A stretch of 31,739 bases of DNA from JBFHES01 sp041584015 (GTDB lineage: Bacteria; Bacteroidota; Bacteroidia; Bacteroidales; M50B96): NCBI GenBank assembly GCA_041584015.1, contig JBFHES010000020.1, forward strand, positions 1 to 31,739, read 5' to 3'. The translations under genes were made by a program, and so were the position numbers. How positions within the stretch are numbered: the first letter of the stretch is position 1; every line of letters begins with the position of its first letter. The notes under the pieces were generated by a model, which was not told where the DNA came from, did no database searches, and saw nothing but the letters and a program-made list of their open reading frames with translations. Shown piece by piece: positions 1 to 7,395 of this stretch.

Positions 1-1
1 C

Positions 2-412
2 ATCGACCGGATTGATAACACCAATGGAGTTGTACGGATTATTGACTACAAAACAGGGAAAGACGAAAAATCCATTAAAACCATTGACGAACTTTTTGAT
101 AGTACGGCAAAACAGCGTAAACGTGGTATTCTGCAGGTGCTGCTATATGCAACTATGTTTAACGAACAAACCAGCATGCACAAGCTAAGCCCTTGTATTT
201 ACTCTGTAAAAGACATCTTCTCCAAAGACTTTAATCCGCAAATACAAATTAACAAACAAGCTCTTATTTATGATGATGTTAAAGAAGAGTATCGTGGTTT
301 ATTGAACCAAACACTTAGCGATATATTTAATCCACAAATAGCATTCTCACAAACAGAAAATAGAGACTTGTGCAGATATTGCGATTATCGCTCTATATGT
401 AATCGCCAATAA
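2..412 (+). CDS. PD-(D/E)XK nuclease, C-terminal part (AddB/RecB-like), 5' truncated
   Basis: Reading frame 2 is open from the window edge to TAA at 410-412, giving 136 residues of the end of a larger protein. The first residues read IDRID, then about ten residues on comes IIDYKTGK, and then Q-x-LLYA. This is the motif II / motif III / Q-Y order of the RecB/Cas4-type PD-(D/E)XK nuclease. The tail carries C-x2-C-x5-C (CRYCDYRSIC), the C-terminal cysteine set of the AddB/Cas4 iron-sulphur cluster; the fourth cysteine would lie upstream of the window. In Bacteroidota such proteins usually partner a UvrD-type helicase in an AddAB-like end-processing nuclease for recombinational repair. Seen: motifs and cysteines. 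Inferred: the AddAB role, because the helicase-like half is outside the window. Confidence 0.85.
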   Translation: MDRIDNTNGVVRIIDYKTGKDEKSIKTIDELFDSTAKQRKRGILQVLLYATMFNEQTSMHKLSPCIYSVKDIFSKDFNPQIQINKQALIYDDVKEEYRGLLNQTLSDIFNPQIAFSQTENRDLCRYCDYRSICNRQ

Positions 413-419
413 ATGCGTG

Positions 420-451
420 TTTGAGATCAAATTAACAATAATTTAATTTTT
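420..451 (+). promoter_or_regulatory. Candidate Bacteroidota promoter for the 76-aa ORF
   Basis: A TTTG at 420-423 is followed after 20 bases by TAATTTTT at 444-451, seven of eight matches to the Bacteroidota -7 consensus TAnnTTTG. It sits 32 bases upstream of the ATG at 483. The sequence is T-rich, so chance matches are easy. Confidence 0.3.
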
Positions 452-482
452 TTTCAGCTTCGATACAACCTTTTCACAAATC

Positions 483-713
483 ATGAAGTCTATAAACTAT
501 AAAACAGACATCATGAATACAACAGTACAAATTATCTCATTAATCGACAATGTCTTAGTAAACTTCTTAATTGAGGATCTAAGCGACAGAAATGAACTTC
601 TACAAATCCGCAGCAACTTAGTTGTCCAGCAATCACGCCGAGGTGGTAGCAGCTACGTAGAAAATTCACGAAAAATTTACAACATAATTCTTGACATCTC
701 TGCTCGTTGCTAA
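483..713 (+). CDS. Small hypothetical protein (76 aa)
   Basis: I do not recognise this protein. ATG at 483 opens 76 codons; an in-frame ATG at 513 would give 66 residues and cannot be excluded. It has no signal peptide or clear membrane segment. The N-terminal half is alternately hydrophobic (helical ...ISLIDNVLVNFLI...) followed by a charged stretch, an RRGG turn and a short helical tail ending in Cys. Codon composition resembles the neighbours. It fits between the nuclease gene, whose stop lies 70 bases upstream, and the wzc-like gene, whose stop is only three bases past this one on the other strand. A weak promoter-like match lies upstream. No function can be assigned. Confidence 0.45.
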   Translation: MKSINYKTDIMNTTVQIISLIDNVLVNFLIEDLSDRNELLQIRSNLVVQQSRRGGSSYVENSRKIYNIILDISARC

Positions 714-716
714 TTG

Positions 717-3161
717 CTACGATGTTTCCCTATAAAACAAATTCCTTAACGAAAGCTTCCGCTTAGATTTATTCATTAAAGAAAGTTCATATCCAAACTC
801 ATAAGGATTAGCTGAAGGCTTTACATCGTTTAGCAAGGTCATTACATTACGAACTTTATTGTCAGTAAGATTCTGAACAACTGAAGACAAGACACCTTTG
901 CTCGTATGATTTTGTCGAACAACAAGCAAATTAATATCCATATAATCCATTAACAAATACGAATCTGTGGTTGATCCAATTGAAGCAGATTCAACAATTA
1001 CATAGTCGTACACTTCCTTTAGTTTATTAAACAGCAAGGTTGTCCTGCTTGATGCAATTAACTCAATAGAATTGAAGGTTTGTGGCCCCGACGCAATAAA
1101 GTCAAGGTTCTCTATTTGTGTTGGTTGCGTAATATCTTCATAGTTGTTCTCACCCGACAAGAACGACGAAACACCAACATCATTGGCTAACGAAAAGTAA
1201 TTATGCATTTCGGGTTCGCGCAGATTGAACGATACAAACACCGTTTTTTTCCCAAACATTGCAAAAGCAATGGCCATATTTACCGCCACAAACTTTCGCC
1301 CTTCATTGCTGTATGAGCTTGTTACCAGAAACGATTGCAAGTTCCGATTGTGTGCATTCAAATGCATATTCGTCCTAACTGTTCTGAAAGACTCAGAAAC
1401 GGTTGAATACGGATCGTTATATAAAACGAGGTCATCCTTGTTCTCATCGTGCGTAACAATTCCTACCAATGGAAACTTAGTGATCTTCTCAATATCTCGT
1501 TTATTCACAATTTTATCGTTCAGAAAATCTTTGATCATAATCACCACAAAAGGAATAAACAGCCCCAGGAATATTGCAATAATATAATTCAGACTACGCT
1601 TAGGTGCTATAGGTCCTGCAGTTAATGCACGCGCTTGATCAACAATTTCGCAATCAGGTGCATTGGCTGCTTTTGCAATTTGTGACTCAACACGTTTCTC
1701 CAAAAGGAATGTATAGATATTATCGTTCAACTTAAAGTCTCTGTCCATTCCAATTAGCTCCTGCTCACGCTGCGGTATAGCACTAATCTCGGCATTGAGT
1801 TTTACACGTCTGCTCTTATTTTCGTTAATGGCTAACTGGGTAGTCGACAAATTATATTTAACATTCTCGAGTATGGTGGCCTTTAAATTTTGCAGCTCAC
1901 GCTCTACTTTCCCTAGAAATATGTTCTTATCGGTATTTTTTCTAATCAGATTCACCCTTCTGTTATTTAATAGGATTAACTCGGTTATCAAGTCATTCAA
2001 TCCCTTATCATCAACTCCCATTGAAGAAGGCGCTGAAATAGCTCCTACATCTTCGTTCTTCTCAAGGTAATCGTTAATGTAACTGTAGTATTGAAACTGT
2101 AAAAGCAGTTTGGATCTTTCATCGTCCAATTGCATTACCTGGTTGTAATTCTGCTGCCCTTGAAAACCAAGGTCCGTAACGCTATACAACGATTTGTAAT
2201 CTTGCAGACGCGTTCCTGCATCAGACAAAGAATCAGAAATCTCAGCAATTTGCGTTTCGATAAAATCTACAGTGCTAACTGCGATACGATTCTTTCGTTC
2301 AAGATTACGCTCTAAATAAACCGAAGTATAAATATTTAAGAAGTCGGTAATTTTCTCTTTGTTCTCGCCATTCAATTTCACTTCAATTAGTGTAGAAGTT
2401 TCACTGGTTGGCTCAACCGTCATTCTACCCATTATATCGAGCGTCTGATAATTGGTATTATTAAATTGAAAAAACAAGGAGCCATTTTTATAATTTGGCG
2501 TGTCTGAATTCTCATTCAGCATTACTTTAAACTTAAAGTAAGAAGACTCTATAAGTTCTCCGAATTTATATTCTCCCTTAAAATCTATGCTATTCACCAC
2601 ATCCTCTACTTCATGCGTTATATAACTAAACATCTCCACCTTGTTTCCTTTGGCAGAAATTCGGTAGGTCTCCTCATCAATTTGTGTTATTACAAATGGG
2701 ATGTATGTTGGTTGTAGTTTAGTACGATCGAACAAAACAGTAAATGGGCTATTCTTGTATATTTCTGATGTAACAACAAAGCTGGTAAGGTACACATTCA
2801 ATTTATCGAGCAAGTTTACTTCATGATAATACGAAACATCAAAGTCCATTTCCTGCAGCGTCTGCTGAACCATGGTGTAAGATGTTAATATTCCGAGCTC
2901 ATTCTCCAGGTTATCGGTATTAATGTTACCACCAAATCCCTGCATCATGTTGTCGGTGGTTAAAAACGACTTGGTATTCGGATCGGAAAACAACAAAGTT
3001 GACCTATTCTCGAAAATAGTATTGGTTAGTTTATTAATTACAAATGCACCGGCCAGGAACACAAACACCAAAGCAACAAAATGATATTTATACTTTATGA
3101 AATTAAACAGAACAGCTCTGTAATCTGTTTTTTTGGTAAATATTTCTTCGGTTGGATTCAC
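717..3161 (-). CDS. Wzc/GumC-like polysaccharide co-polymerase with degenerate BY-kinase domain
   Basis: 814 residues with the layout of a bacterial tyrosine autokinase of capsule/exopolysaccharide export. There is a first membrane segment near 27-43, a large periplasmic Wzz-type region with a long coiled coil around 290-480, a second membrane segment near 521-541, and a cytoplasmic MinD-like/BY-kinase fold from about 585 to the end. In the family it sits in the inner membrane, contacts the Wza export channel and controls chain length. The nucleotide site is ruined: Walker A reads SNEGRKF (about 618-624) instead of PGEGKST, Walker A' reads VSFNLREP instead of IDADLRRP, and Walker B reads VIVES (Glu724) instead of VIIDT. 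There is no tyrosine-rich tail. It should therefore act as a structural co-polymerase, not a kinase. The wza-like gene lies 11 bases upstream on the same strand. Confidence 0.9.
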   Translation of the reverse strand: MNPTEEIFTKKTDYRAVLFNFIKYKYHFVALVFVFLAGAFVINKLTNTIFENRSTLLFSDPNTKSFLTTDNMMQGFGGNINTDNLENELGILTSYTMVQQTLQEMDFDVSYYHEVNLLDKLNVYLTSFVVTSEIYKNSPFTVLFDRTKLQPTYIPFVITQIDEETYRISAKGNKVEMFSYITHEVEDVVNSIDFKGEYKFGELIESSYFKFKVMLNENSDTPNYKNGSLFFQFNNTNYQTLDIMGRMTVEPTSETSTLIEVKLNGENKEKITDFLNIYTSVYLERNLERKNRIAVSTVDFIETQIAEISDSLSDAGTRLQDYKSLYSVTDLGFQGQQNYNQVMQLDDERSKLLLQFQYYSYINDYLEKNEDVGAISAPSSMGVDDKGLNDLITELILLNNRRVNLIRKNTDKNIFLGKVERELQNLKATILENVKYNLSTTQLAINENKSRRVKLNAEISAIPQREQELIGMDRDFKLNDNIYTFLLEKRVESQIAKAANAPDCEIVDQARALTAGPIAPKRSLNYIIAIFLGLFIPFVVIMIKDFLNDKIVNKRDIEKITKFPLVGIVTHDENKDDLVLYNDPYSTVSESFRTVRTNMHLNAHNRNLQSFLVTSSYSNEGRKFVAVNMAIAFAMFGKKTVFVSFNLREPEMHNYFSLANDVGVSSFLSGENNYEDITQPTQIENLDFIASGPQTFNSIELIASSRTTLLFNKLKEVYDYVIVESASIGSTTDSYLLMDYMDINLLVVRQNHTSKGVLSSVVQNLTDNKVRNVMTLLNDVKPSANPYEFGYELSLMNKSKRKLSLRNLFYRETS

Positions 3162-3172
3162 AATTTTAAATA

Positions 3173-3964
3173 TTAAGGTAATGTTACCTGATTAAGGAAA
3201 ATAATCAGTGCCATTGCTGTTGTAATGGTCGACAATACATTTGAATAATTGATTGGCCCCATGTTGTAAAACTTCGCCCTAACAGGTTCCACTATTACTG
3301 TATCGTCCGGGCGCAAGTAGAAAAACTTAGAACCTGCAATATTTTTCTCCGTCAGATCGATGTAATTATAAGTAAGCTGATTATTCTCTTCTCGAATAAT
3401 TAAAATACTCTCTCGATTGCCATATGCTTCAATACCTCCGGCAATTCCTATTGCCTGAAACACAGTTAACGGATCTTTATAATAACTGAAGGTTCCGGGG
3501 TTTCGTACCTCGCCCAAAACCGTAATTCGTGTATTGGCCATTTTCACATGCAATGCAAAATCATCGGTAATGTACTCCTTTAGCACTTGGTATAGCTTCT
3601 CCTTGGCTTCTTCAATATTTAACCCCATTAAATTAACTTTTCGGGCAAACGGAAAATCAATATAACCAGAATCTGATAATTCGTAAAAGAGCAAATCCGA
3701 CTCGTCATTCGATAGCCCATTACTTTCAATCATAAAAAGTTCCTTTACCTCGCGATCTATACTTAATACTTTAATATAAATATTGTCGTGTGGTTTTAGC
3801 CGTTGCGATGGTGGTATATTATAGTAACTATCCTTCAAATTTAAACGGTCCTCATCCTGAAGATACATTAGTTTTCGCTTTGGAACGCAAGAACCAAAAA
3901 GAATTACCGCCAGTGAAAACACCAGTGAAATCCTCAATATTTTTTTGAAATCTGCTTTTATCAT
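3173..3964 (-). CDS. Wza-like polysaccharide export lipoprotein (Poly_export/SLBB)
   Basis: 263 residues. A lipoprotein signal ends in the lipobox FGSC with Cys26 as the modified residue. The poly-export region follows (about 50-140, including a YIDFPFARKV strand typical of the family), then one SLBB domain at about 145-215 with ITVLGEVRNPGTF and the AGGI turn. A hydrophobic C-terminal segment (about 240-258) ends the protein, like the amphipathic helix by which Wza crosses the outer membrane. It should form the periplasmic/outer-membrane export channel for an exopolysaccharide. At about 260 residues with a single clear SLBB it is shorter than E. coli Wza (379), which is normal for Bacteroidota homologues. 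It lies between the DUF218-like gene (45-base gap) and the wzc-like gene (11-base gap), all on one strand, which supports one transcript. Confidence 0.9.
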   Translation of the reverse strand: MIKADFKKILRISLVFSLAVILFGSCVPKRKLMYLQDEDRLNLKDSYYNIPPSQRLKPHDNIYIKVLSIDREVKELFMIESNGLSNDESDLLFYELSDSGYIDFPFARKVNLMGLNIEEAKEKLYQVLKEYITDDFALHVKMANTRITVLGEVRNPGTFSYYKDPLTVFQAIGIAGGIEAYGNRESILIIREENNQLTYNYIDLTEKNIAGSKFFYLRPDDTVIVEPVRAKFYNMGPINYSNVLSTITTAMALIIFLNQVTLP

Positions 3965-4009
3965 TATTTGTTCTTTTATTCAATTTAATCTGCTACAATT
4001 TAGATATAA

Positions 4010-5011
4010 CTATTTAAATATGCTGAAGTAAATATATCCAATTGTTTCTTTAGCTACTGATGTTATTCCCTTTGATGTTCGCCACCAAATTTTAGGATTA
4101 TAGGCCGGATGATTTGTTGACACTATGCCAAGATTTAAAAATGACGGAAGATTATCTTCAAACACCAGTTGACTTCTTTTAGCATGCACTCCCATACTCA
4201 TTAGGTTGGCGCTTTCATATTTATCCGGATGTTTGCTAAACCACTGTGCAACTGTTCGTGCACTGGCAACCGTTTTTGATCCTGTCGCACATTCTGTAGG
4301 TAATGCTAACAACTCTTTCGAAGTCAATCCTAAATTCATCATATAAGCCGCAGCCTTATCAGCATAATTATAATAATAAGTTTTAACCTGCTTATAGCCA
4401 TAATCAATAGTAACAAGATGGCTTCTTGCTGAATACACGTGTTCATTTATCTGTACCGATTCAACAATCAAGTTCCGATCTTCAGTTTCATTAAAACCAT
4501 CATTGGTATATTCCAACTTTAAATCATCAATAAGTACTGCTTCATCTAGCTTTAGTTCATAAGCCTGAACATGTTTGCTCACAAATGTACTTCCTACCAA
4601 CTCATTATTTACATACACATTCATGTGCGGATAAACCTTGTCGCATTTAGTACCTCTGGCCAATATCTGAATATTTGTATTCTTTTTAGGCGGTAGTGCT
4701 TGCTCCGAAAAATCATAAAACATCGAGCTTTTATCAGTCATTACAAACTCATCAGGAGTAGCACCTCCGGTGGTGATTATTAATTTATAATTATTGCTTG
4801 AATATTCTTCATAGGCTTGCTGTAAACAAACATCAGGCATCCAGCCTTCCACAATTAATACCTGTGCATTGGCTACAGGTTTGTTCACTTGAAGAAAATC
4901 ATGAATAGAAATAACATATTGCCAACCGGCAAAAAGCAGCAGCAATACCGTAACCATCAGGCTTGAGCGCCGGAGAGTTTTGTATTCTTTATTTCTATTT
5001 TTCGATATCAC
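4010..5011 (-). CDS. ElyC/SanA/YdcF (DUF218)-like membrane protein with inserted CBM60-type module
   Basis: 333 residues with a GTG start chosen because it lies six bases after the upstream stop. One N-terminal membrane anchor (about 15-35) is followed by the first half of a DUF218/SanA fold (about 48-90: VLIVEGWMPD, then a helix and IITTGG). A beta-rich module follows at about 113-190: ILARGT, then PHMNVYVNNELVG, then YTND and EDRNLIVESVQIN. This matches the calcium-dependent xylan-binding CBM60 pattern (ARG...P-M-V-V...TND...DRNL). The DUF218 fold resumes at about 215-290 with a helix, LGL, an S/T-x-TVASA helix and MSMGVHAKRS. DUF218 proteins act in envelope or sugar-polymer metabolism, but their chemistry is poorly defined. 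The module suggests binding of an extracytoplasmic polysaccharide, perhaps the polymer exported by the Wza/Wzc-like neighbours. The family assignment is fairly firm and the role inferred. Confidence 0.72.
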   Translation of the reverse strand: MISKNRNKEYKTLRRSSLMVTVLLLLFAGWQYVISIHDFLQVNKPVANAQVLIVEGWMPDVCLQQAYEEYSSNNYKLIITTGGATPDEFVMTDKSSMFYDFSEQALPPKKNTNIQILARGTKCDKVYPHMNVYVNNELVGSTFVSKHVQAYELKLDEAVLIDDLKLEYTNDGFNETEDRNLIVESVQINEHVYSARSHLVTIDYGYKQVKTYYYNYADKAAAYMMNLGLTSKELLALPTECATGSKTVASARTVAQWFSKHPDKYESANLMSMGVHAKRSQLVFEDNLPSFLNLGIVSTNHPAYNPKIWWRTSKGITSVAKETIGYIYFSIFK

Positions 5012-5017
5012 TTTTTA

Positions 5018-6241
5018 CTACAAATATTTATCACTCAATTTTTCTTCAACTAACTTAGCAACCACCGGATCATCAATCAAGTGATAACCAAAATAAGCAA
5101 GATGAAGCCCTTCGGTTCGCTCCTTCTGCATGTACTTGCCTAATTTCTTAAATACATTCTTACAAGTTTCAATGCGAACAATCTGGTCAGCATCATCTTT
5201 TAAGAGCAACACTCCAGGTTTCTCCGGCGCATTATTAATGTCTCTGTCGCTAAAGCTTTTCCACTCGATACCCTGAGGAGCAGCGCTTGTTTTGCTGTTT
5301 TTCCGTTCAATCTGTTCAATGTCTTTTATCGAATCCTTATCGAAATTAAACAAACGCATAACCGATGAAAGAGTTGCGATATTAAACGACATCCCTTTGG
5401 TATGATTAGCAAACTCATAGCAGAGCTCGTGCCTTGGAAAAATTTGATCGTTGTTATTGATCTTAAACCACGATTCCTTTTCGGGTGAAGTTATAAAAAC
5501 CACATTCGTATTAAGGTCTTTGCCCAACTGCAGCATAACCTGCCACTTCAGAAAATCGCCAACGCCCTTATCATCATTGTCAGCACTATTTGAAACTGGC
5601 GGCATATTATGAGTGGTCCTAAATTCCAATTCGGTTTTCAGCTCCTCCTGTCTGCTCTCAAAATTATTTAAATCAACCACCACCTGATTACGAAATAACT
5701 CTCTGTAGATGGATCCAATTGGATCGTTCCACATCCAGCTCTGCGAAGCACTCATTAAAGACTCCATTTTCTTTTCATACTCGCTAAACAGAATTTTGAA
5801 TTTAAAATTTTCCAGCTCGCTGTAAATTTCTTTCTCAATTCGCTTTAAATCTTCAAACTCCGGAAACGATTTTACAATTGGAGGCAATTGCTTTAAAGCC
5901 GACTTAAAGCCTGGCTTTTCTATTTCATTCTTATCCTTTAAGAACGCCTGTAATTGCTCAAGGTAAGCTCCCCTATTATCGGCAAACTCACGGGCGGCCT
6001 GTGCTGGCACAAAAAATCTATTTAACGAAATAAGTTCCTGATATAAATCCTGAATAATTTGAATGGATGAGATTTTAGCATCATACAAGTACAACAGCAC
6101 ATCCGAATCGATTACAAATACAGCATTGTCTTTAATCTCATCAAACGTTTTATAGTTGAATGAAAAGATACTCTCTGCTCTCGGGAACTTTTTGTTCCGG
6201 GCAAAAACATCATCAAACTGCTGGCTATCTGGCATACTCAT
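5018..6241 (-). CDS. PIN-like domain protein (DUF4935 type)
   Basis: 407 residues, ATG start, no signal peptide, so cytoplasmic. The N-terminal part matches PIN-like domains of the DUF4935 class: a strand with VFVIDSDVLLYLY (Asp45 and Asp47 in place of the usual D-T-N), then FVPAQAAREFADNR (Glu85), a long helical insert at about 95-215, then DDKGVGDFLKW (Asp224, Asp229) and the strand VVFITSPEKESWF. These acidic residues make the metal-binding nuclease site in PIN folds, so RNA or DNA cleavage is plausible. The C-terminal 100 residues are not recognised. Family members occur in defence islands, but here no partner effector is visible. Instead the gene opens a same-strand run with a six-base gap to the DUF218/CBM gene and the Wza/Wzc-like pair. 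Whether it belongs functionally to that run is unknown. Confidence 0.75.
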   Translation of the reverse strand: MSMPDSQQFDDVFARNKKFPRAESIFSFNYKTFDEIKDNAVFVIDSDVLLYLYDAKISSIQIIQDLYQELISLNRFFVPAQAAREFADNRGAYLEQLQAFLKDKNEIEKPGFKSALKQLPPIVKSFPEFEDLKRIEKEIYSELENFKFKILFSEYEKKMESLMSASQSWMWNDPIGSIYRELFRNQVVVDLNNFESRQEELKTELEFRTTHNMPPVSNSADNDDKGVGDFLKWQVMLQLGKDLNTNVVFITSPEKESWFKINNNDQIFPRHELCYEFANHTKGMSFNIATLSSVMRLFNFDKDSIKDIEQIERKNSKTSAAPQGIEWKSFSDRDINNAPEKPGVLLLKDDADQIVRIETCKNVFKKLGKYMQKERTEGLHLAYFGYHLIDDPVVAKLVEEKLSDKYL

Positions 6242-6412
6242 TTCTCAATCTCTTATATACAAACAAATCTCCCCTAAAAAAGAGAAGCTACCAAATGTGT
6301 GCTTTCACACACTTGTGCACGGTATTACGACAACTTGCACGATTAAGTTACAAATAACCTTTTTGCAGATTATTAATAATTCTTAGCAACCAGAATCAAC
6401 ATTTACCAATTA

Positions 6413-6490
6413 ATGAACGATACATTCACCAAACAGGATTTTATAAAAGCTTATAACACATGTTTAGTAATGCTTACAGACCTTTTTTAA
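6413..6490 (+). CDS. Possible 25-aa micro-ORF upstream of lysE
   Basis: ATG at 6413 opens 25 codons ending in TAA at 6488-6490. The peptide begins MNDTFTKQDFIKAYNTC and ends MLTDLF; it looks like an amphipathic helix. It ends just before the LysE promoter-like box and could be a leader peptide, a gene remnant, or chance. Nothing besides the open frame supports it. Confidence 0.18.
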   Translation: MNDTFTKQDFIKAYNTCLVMLTDLF

Positions 6491-6505
6491 GCTGACATTA
6501 TTTCA

Positions 6506-6513
6506 TATTTTTG
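6506..6513 (+). promoter_or_regulatory. Bacteroidota -7 box upstream of LysE gene
   Basis: TATTTTTG matches TAnnTTTG exactly. A T-run at 6483-6488 sits about where the -33 TTTG is expected. Transcription would begin near 6519-6521, leaving a leader of only about ten bases before the TTG start at 6531. Confidence 0.5.
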
Positions 6514-6530
6514 CGTCAAAGATTTAAGCT

Positions 6531-7175
6531 TTGGTAATCGGATTTATTTTAAAAGGAATAATTATTGGCCTTACAGTATCTGCGCCCATGGGGCCAATTG
6601 CTGTATTCTGCCTACAGCGTACGCTAAACAAGGGCATCTGGATTGGCTTTTTGTCAGGTCTGGGTGCAGCCTTTGCCGATACGCTGTTTGCTGCTATTGC
6701 AGGATTTGGCCTAAGCATTATCTCCGATTTTCTTACCGAACAGCAATTTTACATACGCGGCATTGGCGGACTATTCCTAATAGTTGTTGGTGTTAAGGTT
6801 TTTTACACCAACACCATTAAACAAGCCCGCAAACAAAAAGTAACAAAAGGCAGGATTTTCGGTGATTTTGTTTCAGTCTTTTTTCTAACACTTTCCAATC
6901 CAATTACTGTAATTTTCTTTGGAACTGTGTTTGCCGGAATCGGGCTGGCTGGTGAAGACGGCAGTTCATACCTCACGCTACTAACCGTTTCGGGCGTATT
7001 AATTGGTACCATTCTTTGGTGGCTCATATTGGCAACTGTTATTAACTTCTTCCGACACAAAATCAGACTAAGAAGCATTTGGTGGATTAACAAAATTGCA
7101 GGAGCACTAATTGTGATTCTTGGTGCAGCCTCTGTGGTGAGTTTAATGTTTGTAGATACATTACCCGGAATTTAA
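6531..7175 (+). CDS. LysE/RhtB-family amino-acid exporter
   Basis: 214 residues with six hydrophobic segments. The first contains the family motif SAPMGPIAVFC (residues 17-27), followed by a Gly-rich helix (GFLSGLGAAFADT), and the middle loop leads into TLSNPITVIFF, the second family signature. Length is typical of LysE/RhtB/CadD inner-membrane exporters, which expel amino acids or other small cations; the substrate cannot be read from sequence. The start is TTG at 6531, because an in-frame TAA at 6525-6527 rules out extension and there is no ATG before the first helix. A good -7 box lies 18 bases upstream. The gene is transcribed away from the PIN-like gene, so it is probably a single-gene unit. 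Confidence 0.9.
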   Translation: MVIGFILKGIIIGLTVSAPMGPIAVFCLQRTLNKGIWIGFLSGLGAAFADTLFAAIAGFGLSIISDFLTEQQFYIRGIGGLFLIVVGVKVFYTNTIKQARKQKVTKGRIFGDFVSVFFLTLSNPITVIFFGTVFAGIGLAGEDGSSYLTLLTVSGVLIGTILWWLILATVINFFRHKIRLRSIWWINKIAGALIVILGAASVVSLMFVDTLPGI

Positions 7176-7263
7176 GGAGGAATTATAAAATGTCTTGCGG
7201 CTAGTATTTGTTAGACATTCCAACGCAAAAACCTTTTCATTTACTTCGAAGCTTATTCATTAA
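7175..7263 (+). pseudogene. Possible gene remnant after lysE (SD site plus short frames)
   Basis: A perfect AGGAGG (7175-7180) overlaps the lysE stop and is followed by ATG at 7190, but that frame stops after four codons (MSCG). Shifted by two, the frame from TTG at 7195 reads LRLVFVRHSNAKTF before stopping at 7261-7263. RLVFVRH resembles the first strand and catalytic RH of SixA/phosphoglycerate-mutase-type histidine phosphatases. This could be the frameshifted stump of a lost gene co-transcribed with lysE, but the similarity covers only about ten residues. Confidence 0.22.
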
Positions 7264-7280
7264 CGTCACCTTCAATTCTA

Positions 7281-7335
7281 GCACAATCTGCCAAATGAAC
7301 TATTTTTTCTATTGTGCACGCCCCAAGCAATAGTT
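7281..7335. other. Two crossing inverted repeats (possible pseudoknot)
   Basis: GCACAAT (7281-7287) is complementary to ATTGTGC (7311-7317), and AACTATT (7298-7304) is complementary to AATAGTT (7329-7335). The two seven-base stems interlock as in an H-type pseudoknot or as mutually exclusive hairpins. They lie in the 220-base gap between lysE and the small membrane protein gene. No known RNA family is recognised. Confidence 0.3.
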
Positions 7336-7395
7336 GGTATTCATTAAAAGCACGAATTACAAAATCGCGCTAGCGTAAAGTATTTGTTGCCCACA

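Noticed and set aside
717..3964. A full capsule synthesis locus
   Set aside because: Only export genes are present; no glycosyltransferases, flippase or polymerase adjoin them.
5018..6241. PIN-like gene as the toxin of a toxin-antitoxin pair
   Set aside because: It is far longer than VapC toxins and no small antitoxin gene precedes it.
6296..6311. TGTGTG-cttt-CACACA hairpin in the PIN/lysE gap
   Set aside because: Six-base stem with no T-run and not positioned as terminator or operator; likely chance.
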